A stretch of 64,000 nt of DNA from Anabaenopsis elenkinii CCIBt3563 (GTDB taxonomy: Bacteria > Cyanobacteriota > Cyanobacteriia > Cyanobacteriales > Nostocaceae). The notes under the pieces are model-generated. The model ran no database searches, was not told where the DNA came from, and worked only from the letters and a program-made list of their open reading frames with translations. This document shows positions 36,365-47,949 of the stretch, in pieces (position 1 is the first letter of the stretch; each line of letters starts with the position of its first letter). The position numbers and the translations under genes are program-made. The stretch is taken from contig NZ_CP063311.1 in the NCBI RefSeq assembly GCF_015245355.1, forward strand, positions 1,759,217 to 1,823,216, read 5' to 3'.

Positions 36365-37270
36365 TTATCCAGAAACTGAAGATTCTGTTTCCAAATCAAC
36401 AATTAATTGAGCCAGGTGATTAGTACTTGCTTGATAAACCTCGCCGCAAAACTCACAAGTTGCTTCTGCACCATGATCTTGAATAATCATATCTTGCAAT
36501 TCCTCTGCCCCCAGCATTTTTAATGCTCCTAGTACGCGATCAAAAGAACAACCACAGTGGAAACGCAACATTTGATGTTCCGGAAATATTGACAGACCCA
36601 TGTCTCCCAGTAAGTCATGAAAAATTTCTGGCAAAGTCTTACCAGCTTGTAATAATGGCGTAAATCCAGACAAGCTAGATACACGAGATTGCAATGTTTC
36701 CACTAAGGCTTCATCTCTCGCAGCCTTCGGTAAAACTTGTACCAGCAACCCCCCAGCAGCAGTTACACCACCAGATCCTACAAACACCCCTAAAACTAAC
36801 GCTGAAGGTGTTTGTTCAGAACTAAGTAAGTAATGCGCTACATCATCACCTATTTCCCCCGATACCAGCTCTACTGTACTAGAGTAAGGATAGCCATAAC
36901 CGATATCTCGCACTACATAGAGGTAACCATTACCCACCGCACCACCAACATCTAACTTACCTTTTTGATTAGGAGGCAATTCTACAGATGGGTTGGCTAC
37001 ATAGCCGCGGACTGTTCCATCTAAACCAGCATCAACCAAAATACCACCTAGAGGTCCATCGCTCTTAATGCGGACATTGACCCGGGAACCAGGCCGCTTC
37101 ATACCAGAAGCCATCAATAAGCCAGCCGCCATAGTTCTTCCCAGTGCTGCTGTTGCCACATAGGACAGCCCATGACGTTGCCGTGCTTCTTCTGTTAAAC
37201 GACTAGTAATAACACCTACAGCACGAATACCACCATCGGCAGCCGTGGCACGAATTAATTGATCAGCCAT
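36365..37270 (-). CDS. hslO: redox-regulated chaperone Hsp33
   Basis: This 301-aa chaperone becomes active on oxidation. The zinc-binding cysteines near the C-terminus are present as FHCGCSFDRV and ATCEFCGEVY, the CxC...CxxC redox switch. The N-terminal domain has IRAVGVITSRL, GRTMAAGLLMASGMK and the GVTAAGGLLVQVLP segment. Length and motif order are standard. It is monocistronic here, with its ATG at 37270. Confidence 0.96.
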   Translation of the reverse strand: MADQLIRATAADGGIRAVGVITSRLTEEARQRHGLSYVATAALGRTMAAGLLMASGMKRPGSRVNVRIKSDGPLGGILVDAGLDGTVRGYVANPSVELPPNQKGKLDVGGAVGNGYLYVVRDIGYGYPYSSTVELVSGEIGDDVAHYLLSSEQTPSALVLGVFVGSGGVTAAGGLLVQVLPKAARDEALVETLQSRVSSLSGFTPLLQAGKTLPEIFHDLLGDMGLSIFPEHQMLRFHCGCSFDRVLGALKMLGAEELQDMIIQDHGAEATCEFCGEVYQASTNHLAQLIVDLETESSVSG

Positions 37271-37428
37271 GAAAAACCTTACATTTCTTAATAAGCATAC
37301 ATTTTCTATTTTAAGTAGAAAACGACTCTGTGATTATGCCTTACTCCCTGTAGAATATGATTGTATTTGCAATACTAGAACTACAATTCACTAAAAGTCA
37401 GACTTAAACCTTAAATAATTATTAAAAA

Positions 37429-37812
37429 ATGCTCGGTAATTTTCAACAAACTCAAATCCGGATAGAAATCACTGCTTCTGCCAGTGCGATTCGTGATAGT
37501 TTGCAACATCCGCAAAAACTGGCTCAATGGCTGGTGGTCCAAACCTTTACCCCGGGAATCCCAGAAGAACTACACACTGGCTGTGAGTTCACAACCTGGG
37601 CCGGTCCGATTGCAATTCATCATCAAGTAGACGTGGCGACACCTAATTGTTTGCGGTTGCTGCTTAGTGGGGGTATTGATGGCTTTCATGAATGGTACTG
37701 GGGAGAAGGTTGGGTACAGTCGCGCTTAGAAGGGATTTCAATTCTTCCTTTAAATCTTGCTCATACCCTAAATCTGTTAAGTTTGCGTCGGTTTTTGGCT
37801 GCAACACCTTAA
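37429..37812 (+). CDS. SRPBCC (START-like) family protein
   Basis: This 127-aa protein shows the helix-grip arrangement: ITASASAIRDSLQHPQKLAQ, then W and a series of strands (CEFTTWAGPIAIHHQVDVA, CLRLLLSGGIDGFHEWYWGE), then a long C-terminal helix (LNLAHTLNLLSLRRFLA). The fold binds hydrophobic ligands in other members; the ligand here is unknown. It is convergent with the UspA gene, with a perfect palindrome between them. Confidence 0.7.
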   Translation: MLGNFQQTQIRIEITASASAIRDSLQHPQKLAQWLVVQTFTPGIPEELHTGCEFTTWAGPIAIHHQVDVATPNCLRLLLSGGIDGFHEWYWGEGWVQSRLEGISILPLNLAHTLNLLSLRRFLAATP

Positions 37813-37837
37813 TAAAACTAAATATCTTAAACAGTCA

Positions 37838-37857
37838 AGAGGCGATTAATCGCCTCT
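37838..37857. terminator. bidirectional hairpin between convergent genes
   Basis: AGAGGCGATT and AATCGCCTCT form a 20-bp perfect palindrome located between the SRPBCC gene (+) and the UspA gene (-). Its position fits a shared 3' end. There is no long T-run on either side, so termination efficiency is uncertain. Confidence 0.55.
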
Positions 37858-37888
37858 GGAAGTAATTAACAATTCCGCTCCTCTCCCC

Positions 37889-38317
37889 TCATGTTGGTTT
37901 GACCACGAACACCGAACAATTGGCCTCCTCTACTACTTGAGTACTTACAGAACCCAAAACAATTCGCTTCATCCCAGTTAACCCCCGACTGCCAATGATA
38001 ATTAGATCAGCCTTGTGAATGTTAGCAAGACGAATAATTTCTTCGGCAGGATCTCCGGTGACCAGTTCTAATTCACTGTTAAATGCTAATTTTTCTTTAT
38101 AATTTAACAGTAATTTTTCAATATGAAAATCAGGCAGGTTAGAAGATTGTCGATGAGGGCTATCTGTAGATAGTTGCATCTTTGATTCTGGCGTGGGAAA
38201 TACATGACAGAGAATGACTTTGGTATCACTGGAAAACACCAGGTCATTTAAAGTTTCAATGACTCGTTCTGCAATTTCCGATCCGTCAAGAGCTACCAAA
38301 ACATTTTTTAGCACCAC
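37889..38317 (-). CDS. universal stress protein (UspA family)
   Basis: This 142-aa protein has the ATP-binding type of Usp fold: VLVALDGSEIAERVIE at the N-terminus and the nucleotide-binding loop IIGSRGLTGMKRIVLGSVST near the C-terminus (G..G, then GS). It is likely a cytoplasmic stress-signalling ATP-binding protein. The insert after the second strand (KMQLSTDSPHRQSSNL) is common in cyanobacterial members. It is a single gene, convergent with the SRPBCC gene. Confidence 0.93.
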   Translation of the reverse strand: MVLKNVLVALDGSEIAERVIETLNDLVFSSDTKVILCHVFPTPESKMQLSTDSPHRQSSNLPDFHIEKLLLNYKEKLAFNSELELVTGDPAEEIIRLANIHKADLIIIGSRGLTGMKRIVLGSVSTQVVEEANCSVFVVKPT

Positions 38318-38477
38318 TCATCTCCTTAAAGGTAGACCCCTTTAATATAATTCCTTGATAGTAGTTGTTATCAGTTATAGCCCTGCTCTATTGCGGCTAC
38401 TGCCTGACAATTTTCTATTTTGCATCTACTGAGTAACTTTTTACAATAGGTTCTCCAAAAAAAATCAACATTCAAAA

Positions 38478-39779
38478 TTATTCTTGTTGCTGAATTCTCC
38501 GTCGGACCGAATCTTTATGAGATGGTAGTCCTTCCACTGTCGCTAAAGCGTCAATTGCCCCAGCTGCCTTTTGTAGTGCTGTCTGTGAGTATTGAATAAT
38601 ACTGGAATGTTTCAGAAAAGTTTCTACTCCTAAAGGTGAAGCATAACGAGCCGCACCGGAAGTTGGTAAAATGTGGTTAGGTCCGGCTAAATAGTCTCCC
38701 ACTGCTTCTGGTGTTGAGTCCCCTAAGAAGATTGCCCCGGCGTGGCGAATATCGGCAAGTAATGCCCATGGATCTTGAACTTGTAATTCTAGGTGTTCTG
38801 GGGCAAATTCATTAGAAAATACTGCAGCTGCTGATAAGGACTCTACAACTACAATTAAACCGTAGTGAGCGATCGCTTTCTCTGTGTCTATCCGGCGTGG
38901 ATGATCTACTAACTGTCTTTCCACAGCTACTTGGACGTTTTTAGCTAAAGCTGTATCCGTAGTCAACAAAATCGCCGCGGCCATTGGGTCATGTTCTGCT
39001 TGAGCTAATAAGTCCGCCGCCACATTCACAGGATTTGCTGTTTCATCGGCAATAATTAAAACTTCACTCGGACCGGCTAGGGAATCAATGCCGACAGTAC
39101 CGTAAACGAGTTTTTTCGCTAAGGTGACATATATATTACCCGGACCAGTAATTACGTTCACTTTCGGAATCGTTTCTGTACCATAGGCCAAAGCCGCGAT
39201 CGCTTGCGCCCCGCCAACTCGATAAACTTCTCGTATCCCTACCTCTTGTGCAGCTACTAAAACAGCCGGATTAATCCCTTTTCTCTTACCAGGCGGTGTG
39301 ACCATGACTACACGAGATACCCCAGCCACTTTAGCTGGAATAGCATTCATAAGTACAGTACTCGGATAAGCTGCGCGACCACCAGGCACATATAAACCTG
39401 CACAATCTACGGGAGTATAGCGTTTGCCCACAACCACATCATCATCACCAAAGTGCACCCAACCTTTCGGGACACGCTGCCGGTGAAATGCTTCAATCTG
39501 GCGGCTAGCCAACTGAATCGCCTGGAGTAACTCCCGCGATACTTGTTGGTAAGCTGCATCCATTTCCGAGCTAGTAACACGCAATTCCTCTGATTTCAGG
39601 ATGTGGTTATCGAATTCAGCTGTATAATGCAAAACAGCCTTGTCGCCTTGGCGCTTCACTGCTTGCAGTACCTCGCGCACAGTTGCTTCTTTGTGAAGCA
39701 CGTGTTCATCGTGAGTACGATTGCAGATACGTTGTAGTTCTGATACAACATCTGCCTGCTGAGTAATGATTCGCAGCAT
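38478..39779 (-). CDS. hisD: histidinol dehydrogenase
   Basis: This 433-aa enzyme catalyses the last two steps of histidine synthesis, histidinol to histidine, with NAD and zinc. Characteristic segments are YVPGGRAAYPSTVLMNAIPA, VGGAQAIAALAYGT, TGPGNIYVTLAKKLVYG, DLLAQAEHDPMAAAILLTT and FAPEHLELQ, then GDYLAGPNHILPTSG with metal and substrate residues. Full length. It is monocistronic here; other his genes are not in the window. Confidence 0.97.
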   Translation of the reverse strand: MLRIITQQADVVSELQRICNRTHDEHVLHKEATVREVLQAVKRQGDKAVLHYTAEFDNHILKSEELRVTSSEMDAAYQQVSRELLQAIQLASRQIEAFHRQRVPKGWVHFGDDDVVVGKRYTPVDCAGLYVPGGRAAYPSTVLMNAIPAKVAGVSRVVMVTPPGKRKGINPAVLVAAQEVGIREVYRVGGAQAIAALAYGTETIPKVNVITGPGNIYVTLAKKLVYGTVGIDSLAGPSEVLIIADETANPVNVAADLLAQAEHDPMAAAILLTTDTALAKNVQVAVERQLVDHPRRIDTEKAIAHYGLIVVVESLSAAAVFSNEFAPEHLELQVQDPWALLADIRHAGAIFLGDSTPEAVGDYLAGPNHILPTSGAARYASPLGVETFLKHSSIIQYSQTALQKAAGAIDALATVEGLPSHKDSVRRRIQQQE

Positions 39780-40473
39780 GGAGTAAGGATAATGCCAAAA
39801 TTTAGAATATTCCCGCCTGAGAATTAGTCTTAACTCTTCACCGATGAGGTGGTCGAGATCATCCTAACTCTCTTCTCTAGCTTAACCTGGATTTTTTTTG
39901 ATACTTCCAAGGCTACCAACAGTAGTTTTTGTGTAGTTTACCCATGATGGTTTTACCTGTGTCAGCTTGTTTTATCCGCCGGTTTTTATCACCTCCGGAT
40001 GGATTATCCATCACCTGGTAATTGTTAGGACTGAGCTTTAACTTAGTCAGTTAAGACTAAATCTTTGTTCAGATTACATCGTCCATCTGGCGAGTGCCGA
40101 TTAGCCAGTCTATCGGTTCCCCCACGTTAAGGCGAGAGGTTGCTAACACAGACAAGGCACTTTGCTTTTCAGCACTTATATATATAACTACCTTATCTTA
40201 ACGCATCTTAGCCAATGAGTACACACCAGGGCTAAAGTTGTCAAGGATACTTTAATTGAAAATGAAGCTGTCTGGCTTCACCCCCTGGTTACCCTCAGCA
40301 TCAATGGTTCAACCACCTCACTCCTGTCTGTTCTATAGTCCTAGTTTCCACTTGCCACTCCCACAGATCAACAGAAAGTTTTTTTTTGATAAATTCTGAC
40401 ATTGGCAGTATGAGTGCTATATTAGTAAGTCTAGTAGTGTGTGTACATATTAATAGTATTTCTGGAATTGACC
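39780..40473. other. long intergenic region between hisD and rpsT
   Basis: No credible gene was found in these roughly 690 bases. The region must contain the divergent promoters of hisD and of rpsT. TATATATAACTACC at about 40179 is AT-rich but was not assigned a clear box pair. GGATGGATTATCCATC near 40000 is a short imperfect palindrome. No tRNA or riboswitch was recognised. Confidence 0.5.
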
Positions 40474-40773
40474 GTGGCGAATACAAAATCTGCTCTTAAA
40501 CGTGCCCAAATCGCAGAACGCAATCGTCTGCGGAACAAAGCCTACAAATCAGCAGTAAAAACGCTGATGAAAAAATACTTGAGCGCTGTAGATGTCTATG
40601 CAGCTAATCCTAGCTCAGATTTAGAAAATGAGGTACAGTCCCGGCTGTCGGCAGCTGTCAGCAAAATTGACAAGGCCGTGAAGCGCGGTGTTCTGCATCC
40701 GAATAATGGCGCTAGGAAAAAATCAAGGTTGGCTCGCAAACTCAAATCACTGACACAATTCGCTGCTGAGTAG
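40474..40773 (+). CDS. rpsT: 30S ribosomal protein S20
   Basis: This 99-aa basic helical protein has [20 protein letters not shown] at the N-terminus and [20 protein letters not shown] near the C-terminus, classical for S20. The start is the GTG at 40474, giving (M)[11 protein letters not shown]. The in-frame GTG at 40441 would add 11 hydrophobic residues foreign to the family and is rejected. It leads the cyanobacterial rpsT-tatD-rpoB-rpoC1-rpoC2 cluster. Confidence 0.95.
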   Translation: MANTKSALKRAQIAERNRLRNKAYKSAVKTLMKKYLSAVDVYAANPSSDLENEVQSRLSAAVSKIDKAVKRGVLHPNNGARKKSRLARKLKSLTQFAAE

Positions 40774-40822
40774 TTCAAGTGTTCAGTAATCAGTTACTAT
40801 AGCTGATTACTGTCAGGGAACC

Positions 40823-40933
40823 ATGACAAATAATGCAGGCACAGGGGAGCATGGTAGTTACTCTAAGCAACCTATGGGTATGAAAACATCAGAACTCATG
40901 ACCAAGTTGCGCCCCCGGCGCACCAAACAATAA
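40823..40933 (+). CDS. possible 36-aa small protein between rpsT and tatD
   Basis: An ATG at 40823 opens a frame reading [19 protein letters not shown], then [17 protein letters not shown], ending 7 bases before tatD. An AGGGAA sequence lies before the ATG. The basic tail and the tight spacing to tatD suggest a translated leader peptide or a small protein, but no family is recognised. Conservation in related genomes would be decisive. Confidence 0.35.
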   Translation: MTNNAGTGEHGSYSKQPMGMKTSELMTKLRPRRTKQ

Positions 40934-40940
40934 ACCTACT

Positions 40941-41735
40941 ATGCAGCTAATTGATACTCACGTCCATCTCAACTTTGATAGCTTTAATGGGGATTTACAA
41001 ACATTGCGATCGCGATGGCAAGAAGCAGGTGTAGTGCATCTAGTACATTCGTGCGTCGAACCGTCAGAATTCCCGACCATCAAATCAATTGCAGACCAGT
41101 TCCCGGAAATCAGCTTTGCTGTTGGGTTACATCCCTTGGATGTTGATAAATGGCAACCGAATACAGCCCAAGAAATTCAATCTTTGGCTACCTCAAGCCG
41201 CCCCCAAGTGGTAGCTATTGGGGAAACCGGTATGGATCTCTATAAAGCCGATAACTACGCAGCCCAGCGCCTAGCCTTTGAGGCTCAATTAGCGATCGCC
41301 ACCGAACTTAATTTACCGGTAATTATCCATTGTCGGGATGCAGCCGCACAAGTAAGGGAAATATTAGAACAATGGCGCAGCAGTACTGGAGAGTTTCCCC
41401 GGGGTGTAATGCATTGTTGGGGTGGAACACCGGAGGAAACCCGCTGGTTTATGGATAATGGTTTCTATATTAGCTTTAGCGGAACGGTAACTTTCAAAAA
41501 CGCCAAGGCTATCCAAGCATCAGCTGCTATGGTCAGAAGCGATCGCCTACTAATAGAAACAGACTGTCCGTTTTTGTCCCCTGTGCCTAAACGGGGAGAG
41601 AAAAGGAATGAGCCTGCTAATGTCCTTTATGTAGCTGCAAAGCTAGCTGAACTACGAGGGCAAACCTTAGAAGCGATCGCTGCTCAAACTACTAAAAATG
41701 CTTGTCAATTATTTGGACTAGTAGGCGTTGCATAG
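40941..41735 (+). CDS. tatD: TatD-family metal-dependent hydrolase
   Basis: This 264-aa TIM-barrel nuclease/hydrolase has all metal ligands: [10 protein letters not shown] at the start, [27 protein letters not shown] and [11 protein letters not shown]. TatD proteins act as 3'-5' DNA exonucleases in repair and DNA turnover. It lies between rpsT and rpoB, the usual place in cyanobacteria, but 913 bases separate it from rpoB, so polymerase genes probably have their own promoter. Confidence 0.93.
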   Translation: MQLIDTHVHLNFDSFNGDLQTLRSRWQEAGVVHLVHSCVEPSEFPTIKSIADQFPEISFAVGLHPLDVDKWQPNTAQEIQSLATSSRPQVVAIGETGMDLYKADNYAAQRLAFEAQLAIATELNLPVIIHCRDAAAQVREILEQWRSSTGEFPRGVMHCWGGTPEETRWFMDNGFYISFSGTVTFKNAKAIQASAAMVRSDRLLIETDCPFLSPVPKRGEKRNEPANVLYVAAKLAELRGQTLEAIAAQTTKNACQLFGLVGVA

Positions 41736-42648
41736 TCTCCCTGACCTGATAGCGTGCTTCGTGGTAGTTGGTTCCATACACACAAGATCACGCATCCCTA
41801 CCCACCTTGAGCAACAGAGCACTTAGTAACAGTGAAGAGTAAAAGGCATAAGTACCCCATGGTAGGAGCCGCTAAATTTATATCTCCGGTGGCGAGTCGC
41901 GCACCTGATCATCCTATCCAAAAACTCGAATCAGCAGGGAGCCACCCCATGCTAAACTCAATGGCTCCCACAGTTGAATCAGTGATCTGCTGTCTTCTAC
42001 AGCCCTTCGCTATCATCAAAAAAACCAAAAATCTGGAAATACACAAAAAAATTACTTTAATTTTTTTCTTTTTTCCAGAAACAATTAAATACACCAAGTA
42101 CTTTAGATACTGTGGTCTTATCAACTTGATTGCAGCAGACCAAAAAGCCTAGACTCAACCAGATCACTCTCCAAAGAACATTCGGTAAATCATAACTTAA
42201 CTGATTTACTAAAATGGACAACCTAATGATGACCTTAGCAATAGCCAGCATGAGAACTTACTTAATCTGTAGAAAAGAAAGCCTACAACACCTTGGCATT
42301 AATTGTTAAAAGTAAAAAAAGCGTGTTAACATTTTTTATTTATTATCACCGCAGGTCATCCAATTAAAAGGAGATAGCAAACAAAAACTTCAACAATATT
42401 AGCGCAGTTGACAACAGAACATAACCGTACCTTCTTGCAGTAAAGGCTTGCCATGCCTAACAGCAGTCGGACTAAAAGGTTGAATAGAGAGAGCTAACAA
42501 AATGGCAGTGTTTGTTTAACTCTAGAAATAGCAGCATAGCGACCTGTCAGAGAAGTTCCCATGCATTGGTAGACACAAATAAATACCACCGGGGAGCAAA
42601 AAAACAACATTGCGTCCTACAAACAAAACTAACACAGGTTGACAATTT
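41736..42648 (+). other. long region upstream of rpoB, with one hairpin
   Basis: No supportable gene was found in these 913 bases; short frames here lack family features and good ribosome sites. The region should contain the rpoBC1C2 promoter. A stem GGGAGCCA (41938-41945) with TGGCTCCC (41962-41969) may mark the end of the rpsT-tatD transcript. The length suggests a long leader for polymerase mRNA, which could be regulatory. Confidence 0.5.
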
Positions 42649-45600
42649 ATGGACATAACTACAGATACATATATGGAACCAGCGTTTTTATTACCTGATT
42701 TAATTGAAATCCAGCGATCAAGTTTTCGCTGGTTTTTAGAAGAAGGATTAATAGAAGAACTAAACTCCTTTAGCCCAATTACCGACTACACAGGTAAATT
42801 AGAACTACACTTTCTCGGACAGAACTATAAACTCAAAGAACCAAAATACAGTGTTGAGGAATCAAAACGGCGTGACAGTACCTACGCTGTACAGATGTAT
42901 GTACCTACACGTCTGCTGAACAAGGAAACAGGAGATATTAAAGAGCAAGAGGTATTTATCGGCGACCTGCCTTTAATGACAGACCGTGGTACTTTTATTA
43001 TCAACGGAGCAGAACGGGTAATCGTTAACCAAATCGTCCGATCGCCTGGGGTTTACTACAAATCAGAAATCGACAAGAACGGTCGCCGTACCTATTCAGC
43101 TAGCTTAATTCCTAATCGCGGTGCTTGGCTCAAATTTGAAACAGACCGTAATGATTTAGTGTGGGTACGCATTGACAAAACCCGTAAACTCTCAGCCCAA
43201 GTTCTATTAAAAGCCTTGGGTTTATCGGATAACGAAATATTTGACGCCCTCCGTCACCCAGAATACTTTCAAAAAACCATCGAAAAAGAAGGGCAATTTT
43301 CAGAAGAAGAAGCCCTGATGGAATTATACCGCAAACTCCGCCCTGGTGAACCACCCACGGTATTAGGTGGACAACAGCTACTAGATTCCCGCTTCTTCGA
43401 CCCCAAACGTTATGACCTTGGTCGCGTAGGTCGCTACAAACTTAACAAAAAATTACGGCTGTCTGTTCCCGACACCACCAGAGTATTAACGCCCGGAGAT
43501 ATTTTGGCAGCCATAGACTACCTGATTAACTTAGAATATGACATTGGTAATATAGATGACATCGATCATCTGGGTAATCGTCGAGTCAGAAGTGTAGGGG
43601 AACTCCTGCAAAACCAAGTGAGAGTGGGCTTAAACCGGTTAGAACGAATTATTAGAGAACGGATGACAGTATCCGATGCCGAAGCCCTCACCCCAGCATC
43701 CCTGGTTAATCCTAAACCATTAGTAGCAGCAATCAAAGAATTCTTTGGCTCCAGTCAACTCAGCCAGTTTATGGATCAAACTAATCCCTTGGCAGAACTG
43801 ACCCACAAACGCCGCCTAAGCGCTCTTGGTCCAGGGGGGTTAACACGGGAACGAGCGGGTTTTGCAGTCCGAGACATTCACCCCTCCCACTACGGCAGAA
43901 TTTGCCCCATCGAAACACCAGAAGGACCCAATGCGGGGTTAATTGGTTCCCTAGCTACCCATGCGCGGGTTAATCAATATGGGTTCCTAGAAACACCCTT
44001 TCGCCCGGTGGAAAATGGTCGGGTGCGCTTTGACCTGCCGCCAGTTTACATGACTGCCGATGAAGAAGACGACCTACGCACAGCCACCGGTGATATCCCC
44101 TTAGATGAAAATGGCTACATCAAGGGTCCGTCTGTACCTGTGCGCTATCGTCAAGACTGGGCAACCACAACCCCAGAAGAAGTGGACTATGTGGCAGTTT
44201 CACCGGTACAGATTGTTTCTGTTGCCACTAGTATGATTCCCTTCTTGGAACATGACGACGCTAACCGCGCTCTCATGGGTTCCAATATGCAACGCCAAGC
44301 TGTCCCCCTATTAAAGCCAGAACGTCCCCTGGTCGGTACTGGTTTAGAAGCCCAAGGAGCACGGGATTCAGGGATGGTAATTGTTTCCCGCACCGATGGG
44401 GAAGTTACCTATGTAGACGCGAAGGAAATTCGGGTTAAACCTTTTGGTGACGCACCAGAAATTAAGTATCGCCTGTCTAAATACCAAAGATCCAACCAAG
44501 ATACTTGTTTAAATCAAAAGCCCCTAGTGCGCATTGGCGAGCGAGTCATCGCTGGTCAAGTGTTAGCAGATGGGTCTTCTACAGAGGGGGGGGAATTAGC
44601 CCTAGGTCAAAACATCATCGTCGCCTATATGCCCTGGGAGGGTTATAACTACGAAGATGCTATCTTAATTTCTGAGAGACTAGTACAAGATGACATTTAT
44701 ACCTCAATTCACATTGAGAAATACGAAATTGAAGCCAGACAAACTAAATTAGGACCAGAAGAAATTACCAGAGAAATTCCTAATGTTGGGGAAGATGCTT
44801 TACGCCAACTGGATGAACAGGGAATTATCCGGGTGGGGGCTTGGGTAGAGTCTGGTGATATTTTAGTAGGGAAGGTTACACCCAAGGGAGAATCAGACCA
44901 ACCCCCAGAAGAAAAACTATTGCGGGCTATTTTTGGCGAAAAAGCTAGGGATGTCCGAGATAATTCCCTGCGGGTTCCCAATGGCGAAAAAGGGCGAGTA
45001 GTAGATGTGCGGTTATTCACCAGAGAACAAGGTGATGAATTACCCCCCGGAGCTAACATGGTCGTGCGGGTCTATGTCGCCCAAAAGCGCAAAATCCAAG
45101 TTGGCGATAAAATGGCGGGTCGCCACGGTAACAAGGGAATCATTTCTCGGATATTACCAGTGGAAGATATGCCATACCTAGCCGATGGTTCCACTGTGGA
45201 TATAGTCCTTAACCCCTTGGGGGTTCCCAGCCGGATGAATGTAGGTCAAGTATTTGAGTGTATGTTAGGTTGGGCTGCCCATAATTTAGGTGTAAGGTTT
45301 AAAATTACACCCTTTGATGAAATGTATGGTGAAGAAACATCCCGCACTTTAGTACACAGTAAACTACAGGAAGCGAGGGACGAAACAGGGAAAGACTGGG
45401 TATATAACCCGGATAACCCGGGTAAAATAAATGTCTTTGATGGTCGCACAGGGGAACCCTTCGATCGCCCAATAACCGTAGGTGTAGCTTACATCCTCAA
45501 GCTTGTTCACTTAGTTGATGATAAAATTCACGCCCGATCTACAGGCCCATACTCCCTTGTTACCCAGCAACCTTTAGGAGGTAAAGCCCAGCAGGGGGGT

Positions 45601-45951
45601 CAAAGATTTGGAGAAATGGAAGTTTGGGCTTTAGAAGCCTTTGGTGCTGCTTATACCTTGCAAGAGTTACTGACTGTTAAATCAGATGATATGCAGGGAC
45701 GAAATGAAGCGTTAAATGCGATCGTCAAAGGTAAATCTATTCCCCGACCAGGTACCCCCGAATCATTTAAAGTCCTGATGCGAGAATTGCAATCTTTAGG
45801 GTTAGACATAGCCGTACATAAAGTAGAAACCCAAGCCGACGGTAGTTCACTAGATGTAGAAGTTGATTTAATGGCAGACCAAAACCACCGCCGTACTCCC
45901 CCCCGTCCCACCTATGAGTCTCTTACCCGTGACTCCTTAGAGGAAGACTAA
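42649..45951 (+). CDS. rpoB: RNA polymerase beta subunit
   Basis: This 1100-aa catalytic subunit includes the rifampicin-region sequence [20 protein letters not shown] followed by [11 protein letters not shown], the nucleotide-binding region [12 protein letters not shown] and the C-terminal [14 protein letters not shown]-type motif (here [17 protein letters not shown]), plus [19 protein letters not shown]. Length is typical for cyanobacteria, which lack the large inserts of the enterobacterial protein. It heads the rpoB-rpoC1-rpoC2 operon, with 116 bases to rpoC1. Confidence 0.99.
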   Translation: MDITTDTYMEPAFLLPDLIEIQRSSFRWFLEEGLIEELNSFSPITDYTGKLELHFLGQNYKLKEPKYSVEESKRRDSTYAVQMYVPTRLLNKETGDIKEQEVFIGDLPLMTDRGTFIINGAERVIVNQIVRSPGVYYKSEIDKNGRRTYSASLIPNRGAWLKFETDRNDLVWVRIDKTRKLSAQVLLKALGLSDNEIFDALRHPEYFQKTIEKEGQFSEEEALMELYRKLRPGEPPTVLGGQQLLDSRFFDPKRYDLGRVGRYKLNKKLRLSVPDTTRVLTPGDILAAIDYLINLEYDIGNIDDIDHLGNRRVRSVGELLQNQVRVGLNRLERIIRERMTVSDAEALTPASLVNPKPLVAAIKEFFGSSQLSQFMDQTNPLAELTHKRRLSALGPGGLTRERAGFAVRDIHPSHYGRICPIETPEGPNAGLIGSLATHARVNQYGFLETPFRPVENGRVRFDLPPVYMTADEEDDLRTATGDIPLDENGYIKGPSVPVRYRQDWATTTPEEVDYVAVSPVQIVSVATSMIPFLEHDDANRALMGSNMQRQAVPLLKPERPLVGTGLEAQGARDSGMVIVSRTDGEVTYVDAKEIRVKPFGDAPEIKYRLSKYQRSNQDTCLNQKPLVRIGERVIAGQVLADGSSTEGGELALGQNIIVAYMPWEGYNYEDAILISERLVQDDIYTSIHIEKYEIEARQTKLGPEEITREIPNVGEDALRQLDEQGIIRVGAWVESGDILVGKVTPKGESDQPPEEKLLRAIFGEKARDVRDNSLRVPNGEKGRVVDVRLFTREQGDELPPGANMVVRVYVAQKRKIQVGDKMAGRHGNKGIISRILPVEDMPYLADGSTVDIVLNPLGVPSRMNVGQVFECMLGWAAHNLGVRFKITPFDEMYGEETSRTLVHSKLQEARDETGKDWVYNPDNPGKINVFDGRTGEPFDRPITVGVAYILKLVHLVDDKIHARSTGPYSLVTQQPLGGKAQQGGQRFGEMEVWALEAFGAAYTLQELLTVKSDDMQGRNEALNAIVKGKSIPRPGTPESFKVLMRELQSLGLDIAVHKVETQADGSSLDVEVDLMADQNHRRTPPRPTYESLTRDSLEED

Positions 45952-45993
45952 AAAACCTGTACAGATGACGGCTGACAGTTAACTGTTGACTGT

Positions 45994-46018
45994 GGTCGGT
46001 GAGCGGAGTCGAACCGTT
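45994..46018 (+). repeat. 25-bp dispersed repeat, copy 1
   Basis: This 25-bp segment, beginning GGTCGGTGAGCGGAGTCG and ending AACCGTT, is identical to 52282-52306. It lies in the short rpoB-rpoC1 gap, flanked by GTTGACTGT-type short repeats. Such sequences are scattered in Nostocales intergenic regions. No function can be assigned. Confidence 0.85.
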
Positions 46019-46067
46019 GACTGTCAACAGTGAACGCATTTAACGATTTACTCATGAGTAAGGAAAT

Positions 46068-47945
46068 ATGAGAACAATACAGTCAAATCAATTTGATTAT
46101 GTAAAAATCGGTTTAGCCTCACCCGATCGCATTCGCCAATGGGGAGAGAGGACATTACCTAATGGTCAGCTAGTAGGTGAGGTAACCAAGCCAGAGACTA
46201 TAAATTACCGCACCCTCAAGCCCGAAATGGATGGTCTATTCTGCGAGCGCATCTTCGGACCAGCAAAAGATTGGGAATGTCACTGCGGCAAATACAAACG
46301 AGTTCGTCACCGTGGTATCGTCTGCGAACGCTGCGGCGTTGAAGTAACAGAATCCCGCGTCCGTCGCCACCGTATGGGATACATCAAACTAGCAGCCCCA
46401 GTCGCCCATGTATGGTATCTCAAAGGTATTCCCAGTTATATCTCCATCCTGTTGGATATGCCATTGCGGGATGTGGAGCAAATCGTTTACTTTAACTCCT
46501 ACGTCGTCCTCAGCCCCGGTAACGCGGAAACTCTAAGTTATAAACAGTTACTGAGTGAAGACCAGTGGCTAGAAATTGAAGACCAAATTTATAGCGAAGA
46601 CTCTGTACTACAGGGTGTGGAAGTGGGAATCGGCGCCGAAGCCTTATTACGGTTACTAGGTGACATCAACCTAGAACAAGAAGCCGAAAACCTCCGGGAA
46701 GAAATCGCCGGTTCCAAAGGTCAGAAACGTGCCAAACTCATCAAACGCCTGCGGGTAATTGACAACTTTATCGCCACCGGTTCCCAACCAGAATGGATGG
46801 TGATGTCCGTTATTCCCGTCATCCCCCCAGACCTCCGCCCCATGGTGCAGCTAGATGGGGGCAGATTTGCCACCAGTGACCTCAATGACCTCTATCGTCG
46901 CGTAATTAACCGCAATAACCGGTTGGCACGGTTACAAGAAATATTAGCCCCAGAAATTATCGTCCGCAACGAAAAGCGGATGTTGCAAGAAGCTGTTGAC
47001 GCTTTAATCGACAACGGTCGCCGGGGACGGACTGTAGTCGGCGCAAACAATCGCCCCCTTAAATCCCTATCCGACATCATCGAAGGTAAGCAAGGACGTT
47101 TCCGCCAGAACCTCCTAGGTAAACGGGTAGACTATTCGGGACGCTCAGTAATTGTGGTAGGTCCTAAGTTAAATATCCACCAGTGTGGTTTACCCAGGGA
47201 GATGGCGATCGAACTGTTTCAACCCTTTGTAATTAATCGCCTCATCCGCTGCGGAATGGTGAATAACATCAAAGCTGCTAAAAAATTAATATCCCGCAAT
47301 GACCCCTGTATTTGGGATGTCCTCGAAGAAGTAATCGAAGGTCATCCTGTTATGCTCAACCGCGCTCCTACCCTGCACCGCCTAGGGATTCAAGCCTTTG
47401 AACCGATTCTAGTAGAAGGTCGAGCTATTCAACTACACCCCTTAGTTTGTCCCGCTTTTAATGCGGACTTTGACGGCGACCAAATGGCGGTTCATGTACC
47501 TTTATCTCTGGAGAGTCAGTCGGAAGCACGGTTACTGATGTTAGCTTCTAATAATATCTTGTCCCCAGCTACCGGTAGACCAATTATTACACCCAGCCAA
47601 GACATGGTATTAGGGGCTTATTATCTCACTGCTGAAAATCCAGCAGCTACAAAGGGCGCGGGTCGTTACTACGCTTCCTTGGATGATGTCATCATAGCTT
47701 TCCATCAACAGCAGGTAGACTTACACGCTTATATTTATGTGCGCTTTGATGGGGAAGTGGAAAGCGACCAGGTGGATACAGAACCTTTGGAGATGACGGA
47801 AAACGAAGATGGTACTAAAACTATGATGTATAAATATCGCCGGGTGAGATTAGATGCTGAGGGTAATTTACTGAGTCAGTATGTCCGCACCACCCCGGGA
47901 CGAGTGATTTATAACAAGGCGATTCAAGAAGCGTTGGCGGTGTAA
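46068..47945 (+). CDS. rpoC1: RNA polymerase gamma subunit (N-terminal part of beta prime)
   Basis: This 625-aa protein corresponds to the N-terminal part of bacterial beta prime, as in all cyanobacteria. The zinc-binding region [20 protein letters not shown] is at about residues 66-85. The catalytic magnesium site [12 protein letters not shown] is near residue 466. The frame ends at the usual split point. The gap to rpoC2 is about 97 bases and filled largely by 7-bp repeats. Confidence 0.99.
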   Translation: MRTIQSNQFDYVKIGLASPDRIRQWGERTLPNGQLVGEVTKPETINYRTLKPEMDGLFCERIFGPAKDWECHCGKYKRVRHRGIVCERCGVEVTESRVRRHRMGYIKLAAPVAHVWYLKGIPSYISILLDMPLRDVEQIVYFNSYVVLSPGNAETLSYKQLLSEDQWLEIEDQIYSEDSVLQGVEVGIGAEALLRLLGDINLEQEAENLREEIAGSKGQKRAKLIKRLRVIDNFIATGSQPEWMVMSVIPVIPPDLRPMVQLDGGRFATSDLNDLYRRVINRNNRLARLQEILAPEIIVRNEKRMLQEAVDALIDNGRRGRTVVGANNRPLKSLSDIIEGKQGRFRQNLLGKRVDYSGRSVIVVGPKLNIHQCGLPREMAIELFQPFVINRLIRCGMVNNIKAAKKLISRNDPCIWDVLEEVIEGHPVMLNRAPTLHRLGIQAFEPILVEGRAIQLHPLVCPAFNADFDGDQMAVHVPLSLESQSEARLLMLASNNILSPATGRPIITPSQDMVLGAYYLTAENPAATKGAGRYYASLDDVIIAFHQQQVDLHAYIYVRFDGEVESDQVDTEPLEMTENEDGTKTMMYKYRRVRLDAEGNLLSQYVRTTPGRVIYNKAIQEALAV

Positions 47946-47949
47946 ATTG

